Assembly: GCA_007125475.1 (NCBI GenBank)
Contig: SLDB01000164.1
Span: forward strand, 1 to 8,080
Origin: Nitriliruptoraceae bacterium
GTDB lineage: Bacteria; Actinomycetota; Nitriliruptoria; Nitriliruptorales; Nitriliruptoraceae
Reading direction: 5' to 3'
DNA: 8,080 nucleotides
Shown: positions 5,946-8,080 of the stretch, one piece after another
How the letters are laid out: the number at the start of each line of letters is the position of its first letter
How positions within the stretch are numbered: the first letter of the stretch is position 1
Notes under the pieces: model-generated
The model's input: the letters and a program-made list of their open reading frames with translations, nothing else
Databases searched by the model: none
Told to the model about the DNA's origin: nothing
Translations under genes and position numbers: made by a program

Positions 5946-7106
5946 GTGGGCCGGCCGGCACCCACCGACGACGGACGTCGCGACGACCTCGTCGCCCGTC
6001 TGTTGGATCACCTCGACCTGCTGTGCGTCACCGGCGACGAGGGCGCGATCGCCGACGACGTCGCCGCGCGCTACCAGCAACGCGGTGAACCGGTCGTCCG
6101 GGTCGGCGACAGCCTCGTCATCGGCGCCCCCGGGGTGGGGAACGAATCGTCGGCCGGCGAGACGCGGCCGCTGATCCTCCTGGTCGGCCACCTCGACGTC
6201 GTCCCCCCCACACCCGAGGACCTCGAGCCCCGCCTCGTCGGTGCCGGCGTTGACGCGGTGGTCACCGGACGTGGCGCCTCGGACATGAAGTCCGGGAACG
6301 TGGTGGCGATGCGGGCGTTCGAGGACGAACAGCTCCGTCGCTCGTCGCCGTACGACCTGGCGTTGGTCCTCTACGCCGGCGAGGAGGGACCGGCCGAGGC
6401 CAACCAGCTCCGCGACCTCCTGGAGGAGGTCACCTGGCTTCGCGAGGCCGCGCTGGCGGTCGTCCTCGAACCCACCGACGGCGAGATCCAGCTCGGCTGC
6501 CTCGGGGGGTTGCACGCCCGGTTGACGTTCACGGGCCGCCAGGCGCACTCGGCACGGCCCTGGCACGGCCGCAACGCCCTGACGAAGGCCGGCGCGCTGC
6601 TGGCGGAGCTCGACGAGGACCACGTCAGGGAGGTCGAGGTCGACGGGGTCGCCTACCACGACGTCTGGTCGGCGACCCAGGCCTGGTCGGAGGGGTTCGG
6701 CCCCGAAGCCACCGGCTCCGCCGGTGTCCGCAACGTCATCCCCGGGGTGTTCACGGTGAACCTCAACCTGCGGTTCGCGCCCTCACGCGGGCTCGACGCC
6801 GCCGAGCAGGAGTTGCGCGGCCGGGTCGGCGAGGTCGCCGAGGTCGAGATCGTCGACCGCTCACCGTGCGCTCCCCCCCACCGCGACGCCCCGGCCGTGC
6901 GCGCGTTCATCGAGGCCGTCGGTGCCCCGGTCGCCGCCAAGCAGGCGTGGACCGATGTCGCCCGGTTCGCCGAGTACGACGTGCCGGCGTTGAACTACGG
7001 CCCTGGACTCACCGCCCAGGCACACCAACGCGGGGAGTTCGTCCCCGTCGAGGCCGTCGTCGAGGCGTCTCGACGCCTGGAACGGTTCCTGGCGGGCGGG
7101 GCGTGA
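5946..7106 (+). CDS. dapE: Succinyl-diaminopimelate desuccinylase (M20 metallopeptidase)
   Basis: DapE hydrolyses N-succinyl-LL-diaminopimelate to succinate and LL-diaminopimelate, the step after DapC. The 386-residue product has the M20 di-zinc set: H82 and D84 in GHLDVVP, bridging D113 in ASDMKSG, catalytic E146 and metal ligand E147 in AGEEG, E175 in LEPTDG, and H360 in AHQRGE. H201 in QAHSARPWHGRN belongs to the dimerisation/lid domain (about 185-295), which supplies a substrate-contacting histidine across the dimer. Two GTG codons are adjacent at 5943 and 5946. I chose 5946 because GGAG (5937-5940) is then 5 nt away instead of 2. An ATG at 5895 would overlap dapD by 40 bases and lacks support. 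The neighbours make DapE much more likely than ArgE or another M20 amidohydrolase. Confidence 0.95.
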   Translation: MGRPAPTDDGRRDDLVARLLDHLDLLCVTGDEGAIADDVAARYQQRGEPVVRVGDSLVIGAPGVGNESSAGETRPLILLVGHLDVVPPTPEDLEPRLVGAGVDAVVTGRGASDMKSGNVVAMRAFEDEQLRRSSPYDLALVLYAGEEGPAEANQLRDLLEEVTWLREAALAVVLEPTDGEIQLGCLGGLHARLTFTGRQAHSARPWHGRNALTKAGALLAELDEDHVREVEVDGVAYHDVWSATQAWSEGFGPEATGSAGVRNVIPGVFTVNLNLRFAPSRGLDAAEQELRGRVGEVAEVEIVDRSPCAPPHRDAPAVRAFIEAVGAPVAAKQAWTDVARFAEYDVPALNYGPGLTAQAHQRGEFVPVEAVVEASRRLERFLAGGA

Positions 7107-7810
7107 CCCGGTTCCGCTACGTCGACCTCGCCGGTGCCGAACCCGCCGAGGCGGTCGTGGTGATCGACGTCCTGCGCGCCGTCACCGTCGAGGCGTGGAT
7201 GTACGCCCGCGGCGCCCGACGCGTCCTGGCGGTGTCGTCGCGGCAGTACGCGGCGCGGCTGCGCGACGCCCGCCTGTCCAGCGCCCTCCTCGCCGGGGAG
7301 CAGTCGGGTCGCCGCGTCGAGGGCTTCGACCTCGGCAACAGCCCCAGCGAGGTCAGCCGCCACGACCTCACCGGCGCCGTCATCGTGCACCGGACCTCGG
7401 CGGGCACCCAGGGGCTGACCCGCACCGTCGGGAGCCGGCTGGTGCTCGCCGCGGCGCTCGTCAACGCCGGCGCCACCGCCCGGGCCCTGCGGGCCGCATC
7501 GGTCGACGAGGTCACGTTCGTGATCACCGGGGCCTCGCTCGGCCGTGACGGTGACGAGGACCTCGCCGCCGCCGAACTCATCGCCGCCCGGGTCCGCGGC
7601 GAGGACCCGGACACCGCGGCGTTCGTCGCGCGGGTCCGTGCCTCCGACGCCGCCCGCCCGTTCCACGACGACACCCAGCAGTGGGCCCCGGCCGCGGACC
7701 TCGCGATGGCGTGCGAGGTCGACCGGTTCACCACCCCGCTGACCGCGCACCCCGCCGAGGAACCAGACGTCGTCGAGGTCCGAGCCGGAGCCGGGCCTCC
7801 GGCCGGGTGA
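7103..7810 (+). CDS. ComB-family 2-phosphosulfolactate phosphatase-like protein
   Basis: A 235-residue cytoplasmic protein of the ComB family (COG2045). Founding members remove phosphate from 2-phosphosulfolactate in methanogen coenzyme M synthesis, using Mg2+. Conserved segments are present in order: D22-V-L-R25 in VVVIDVLRA, G65-E66 and G74-F-D76-L-G-N-S-P81, T98-S-A-G-T102 in HRTSAGTQG, L119-V-N-A122, and E152-D153 followed by AAAELIA. The GTG start overlaps the dapE stop (GTGA, 7103-7106), so translational coupling within the dapD-dapE operon is likely. No ComA, ComC or sulfonate gene is visible, so coenzyme M synthesis is not implied. The true substrate is unknown, perhaps another small phosphorylated acid. 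I leave the symbol empty because only family membership is secure. A strong hairpin follows the stop by 3 nt. Confidence 0.85.
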   Translation: MTRFRYVDLAGAEPAEAVVVIDVLRAVTVEAWMYARGARRVLAVSSRQYAARLRDARLSSALLAGEQSGRRVEGFDLGNSPSEVSRHDLTGAVIVHRTSAGTQGLTRTVGSRLVLAAALVNAGATARALRAASVDEVTFVITGASLGRDGDEDLAAAELIAARVRGEDPDTAAFVARVRASDAARPFHDDTQQWAPAADLAMACEVDRFTTPLTAHPAEEPDVVEVRAGAGPPAG

Positions 7811-7813
7811 CGA

Positions 7814-7848
7814 CGATGCCCCCCGCCGGATCACGGCGGGGGGCATCG
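7814..7848. terminator. Bidirectional hairpin terminator between comB and tRNA-Glu
   Basis: A perfect 15-bp inverted repeat with a GATCA loop: 7814-7828 (CGATGCCCCCCGCCG) pairs with 7834-7848. It begins 3 nt after the comB stop and lies 12 nt beyond the 3' end of tRNA-Glu on the other strand, so it can serve both convergent transcripts. There is no T-tract on either side, as is common for actinobacterial terminators. Confidence 0.85.
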
Positions 7849-7860
7849 CGTCGACGTGCG

Positions 7861-7933
7861 TACCCCCGAGCGGATTTGAACCGCCGTTACCGCCTTGAGA
7901 GGGCGGCGTCCTAGGCCGCTAGACGACGGGGGC
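7861..7933 (-). tRNA. tRNA-Glu, anticodon CTC
   Basis: A full 73-nt cloverleaf on the minus strand. Acceptor GCCCCCG (7933-7927) pairs with CGGGGGT, ending in a G1-U72 wobble, with A73 as discriminator. The anticodon stem CCGCC/GGCGG encloses the loop CTCTCAA, giving CTC (complement of 7897-7899), which reads GAG. The T arm is GGCGG-TTCAAAT-CCGCT, and the D arm contains TCTAGCGGCCTAGGA, typical of bacterial tRNA-Glu. No CCA is encoded. It lies downstream of tRNA-Gln on the same strand, a pairing also found in other actinobacteria. Confidence 0.96.
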
Positions 7934-7941
7934 GTGAACGA

Positions 7942-7962
7942 CGCCCCGGGATCGCCGGGGCG
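7942..7962 (-). other. Hairpin in the tRNA-Glu leader
   Basis: CGCCCCGG and CCGGGGCG form a perfect 8-bp stem around a 5-nt loop, starting at or next to the predicted transcription start and ending 8 nt before the tRNA 5' end. It has no T-tract, so it is unlikely to be a terminator. Its 3' arm could instead pair with the tRNA acceptor strand: GGGGCGT (minus strand, 7947-7941) with ACGCCCC (7935-7929), 7 bp with a 5-nt loop. Confidence 0.6.
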
Positions 7963-7968
7963 GGCGGG

Positions 7969-7974
7969 AGCCTA
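7969..7974 (-). promoter_or_regulatory. Candidate -10 hexamer for tRNA-Glu
   Basis: TAGGCT on the minus strand, identical to the hexamers upstream of the GNAT gene and the left-edge gene. Transcription would start near 7961, about 28 nt before the mature tRNA. A weak -35-like TTCGAC lies 19 nt upstream of it. The alternative is co-transcription with tRNA-Gln. Confidence 0.45.
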
Positions 7975-7999
7975 GCCAGCAGGCGGCTCCCTCGTCGAA

Positions 8000-8013
8000 C
8001 CGCGCGGCCGCGG
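8000..8013 (-). terminator. Possible weak terminator after tRNA-Gln
   Basis: CCGCG (8000-8004) and CGCGG (8009-8013) can form a 5-bp stem with a 4-nt loop, 12 nt past the 3' end of tRNA-Gln on the minus strand. It is short and has no T-tract. It could equally be a processing signal or chance in GC-rich DNA. Confidence 0.2.
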
Positions 8014-8025
8014 GGATCCGACGAG

Positions 8026-8080
8026 CTCGGGGGGAAGGACTCGAACCCTCAATAACTGGACCAGAACCAGCCGTGTTGCC
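8026..8080 (-). tRNA. tRNA-Gln, anticodon CTG, 5' end outside the window
   Basis: The 3' 55 nt of a minus-strand tRNA. The anticodon stem GCTGG/CCAGT encloses the loop TTCTGGT, giving CTG, which reads CAG. The T arm is GAGGG-TTCGAGT-CCTTC, the 3' acceptor strand is CCCCCGA, and the discriminator is G73; no CCA is encoded. The GGCAACACGGC segment before the anticodon arm is typical of actinobacterial tRNA-Gln. The acceptor 5' strand and most of the D arm lie beyond base 8080. A72 implies U1, the first pair that GatCAB amidotransferase recognises in bacteria making Gln-tRNA indirectly. Confidence 0.93.

Noticed and set aside
4735..5961. Open minus-strand frame that would extend popT to 748 residues
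   Set aside because: It lies antisense to the whole of dapD, has low-complexity Gly/Arg/Asp/Val composition with no family signature, and the popT ribosome-binding site and -10 box lie inside it. Absence of stops reflects GC content.
5433..6659. 408-residue minus-strand open frame across dapD and dapE
   Set aside because: It is a shadow of two well-supported genes; its translation shows no recognisable domain and no ribosome-binding site.
7681..7914. 77-residue plus-strand open frame past comB
   Set aside because: It runs through the comB 3' end, the terminator hairpin and antisense of tRNA-Glu, so it is not a gene.

Overview
The window is very GC-rich DNA with GC-biased codon use and frequent GTG starts. 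It carries an actinobacterial-type DapD, a SerB with tandem ACT domains, a DapC-type aminotransferase, and tRNA genes without an encoded CCA end. Together these point to a high-GC Actinomycetota chromosome, possibly a deep-branching lineage; genus or class cannot be fixed from the sequence alone. The content is mostly housekeeping metabolism. I see no insertion sequence, prophage, CRISPR array or toxin-antitoxin pair.

Layout, left to right: (1) the first 25 codons of a minus-strand gene that leaves the window at base 1; (2) divergent from it, a plus-strand protein with two GNAT acetyltransferase domains; (3) convergent with that, minus-strand serB (phosphoserine phosphatase); (4) divergent from serB across only 41 bp, plus-strand dapC (succinyl-DAP aminotransferase); (5) convergent with dapC, minus-strand popT (DUF368 undecaprenyl-phosphate translocase); (6) divergent from popT, a tight plus-strand operon dapD-dapE-comB; (7) a strong hairpin terminator; (8) minus-strand tRNA-Gln(CTG), cut by the window end, followed by tRNA-Glu(CTC).

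DapD, DapC and DapE are the three consecutive steps of the succinylase branch of diaminopimelate/lysine synthesis. PopT recycles the lipid carrier used for peptidoglycan export, so dapC-popT-dapDE reads as a cell-wall precursor neighbourhood. The least explained gene is comB, a 2-phosphosulfolactate phosphatase homologue that overlaps dapE by 4 nt with no other coenzyme M gene in view.

Regulatory architecture is unusually readable. TAGGMT or similar -10 hexamers (TANNNT) sit in every promoter-bearing gap. For the GNAT gene, serB and dapC exactly 7 nt separate the hexamer from the start codon, so all three are predicted to be leaderless mRNAs. popT, dapD and the left-edge gene instead have leaders, with Shine-Dalgarno sites for the left-edge gene and popT and a weaker one for dapD. 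No gene-free stretch exceeds 300 bases; the longest is the popT/dapD gap of about 180 bp.
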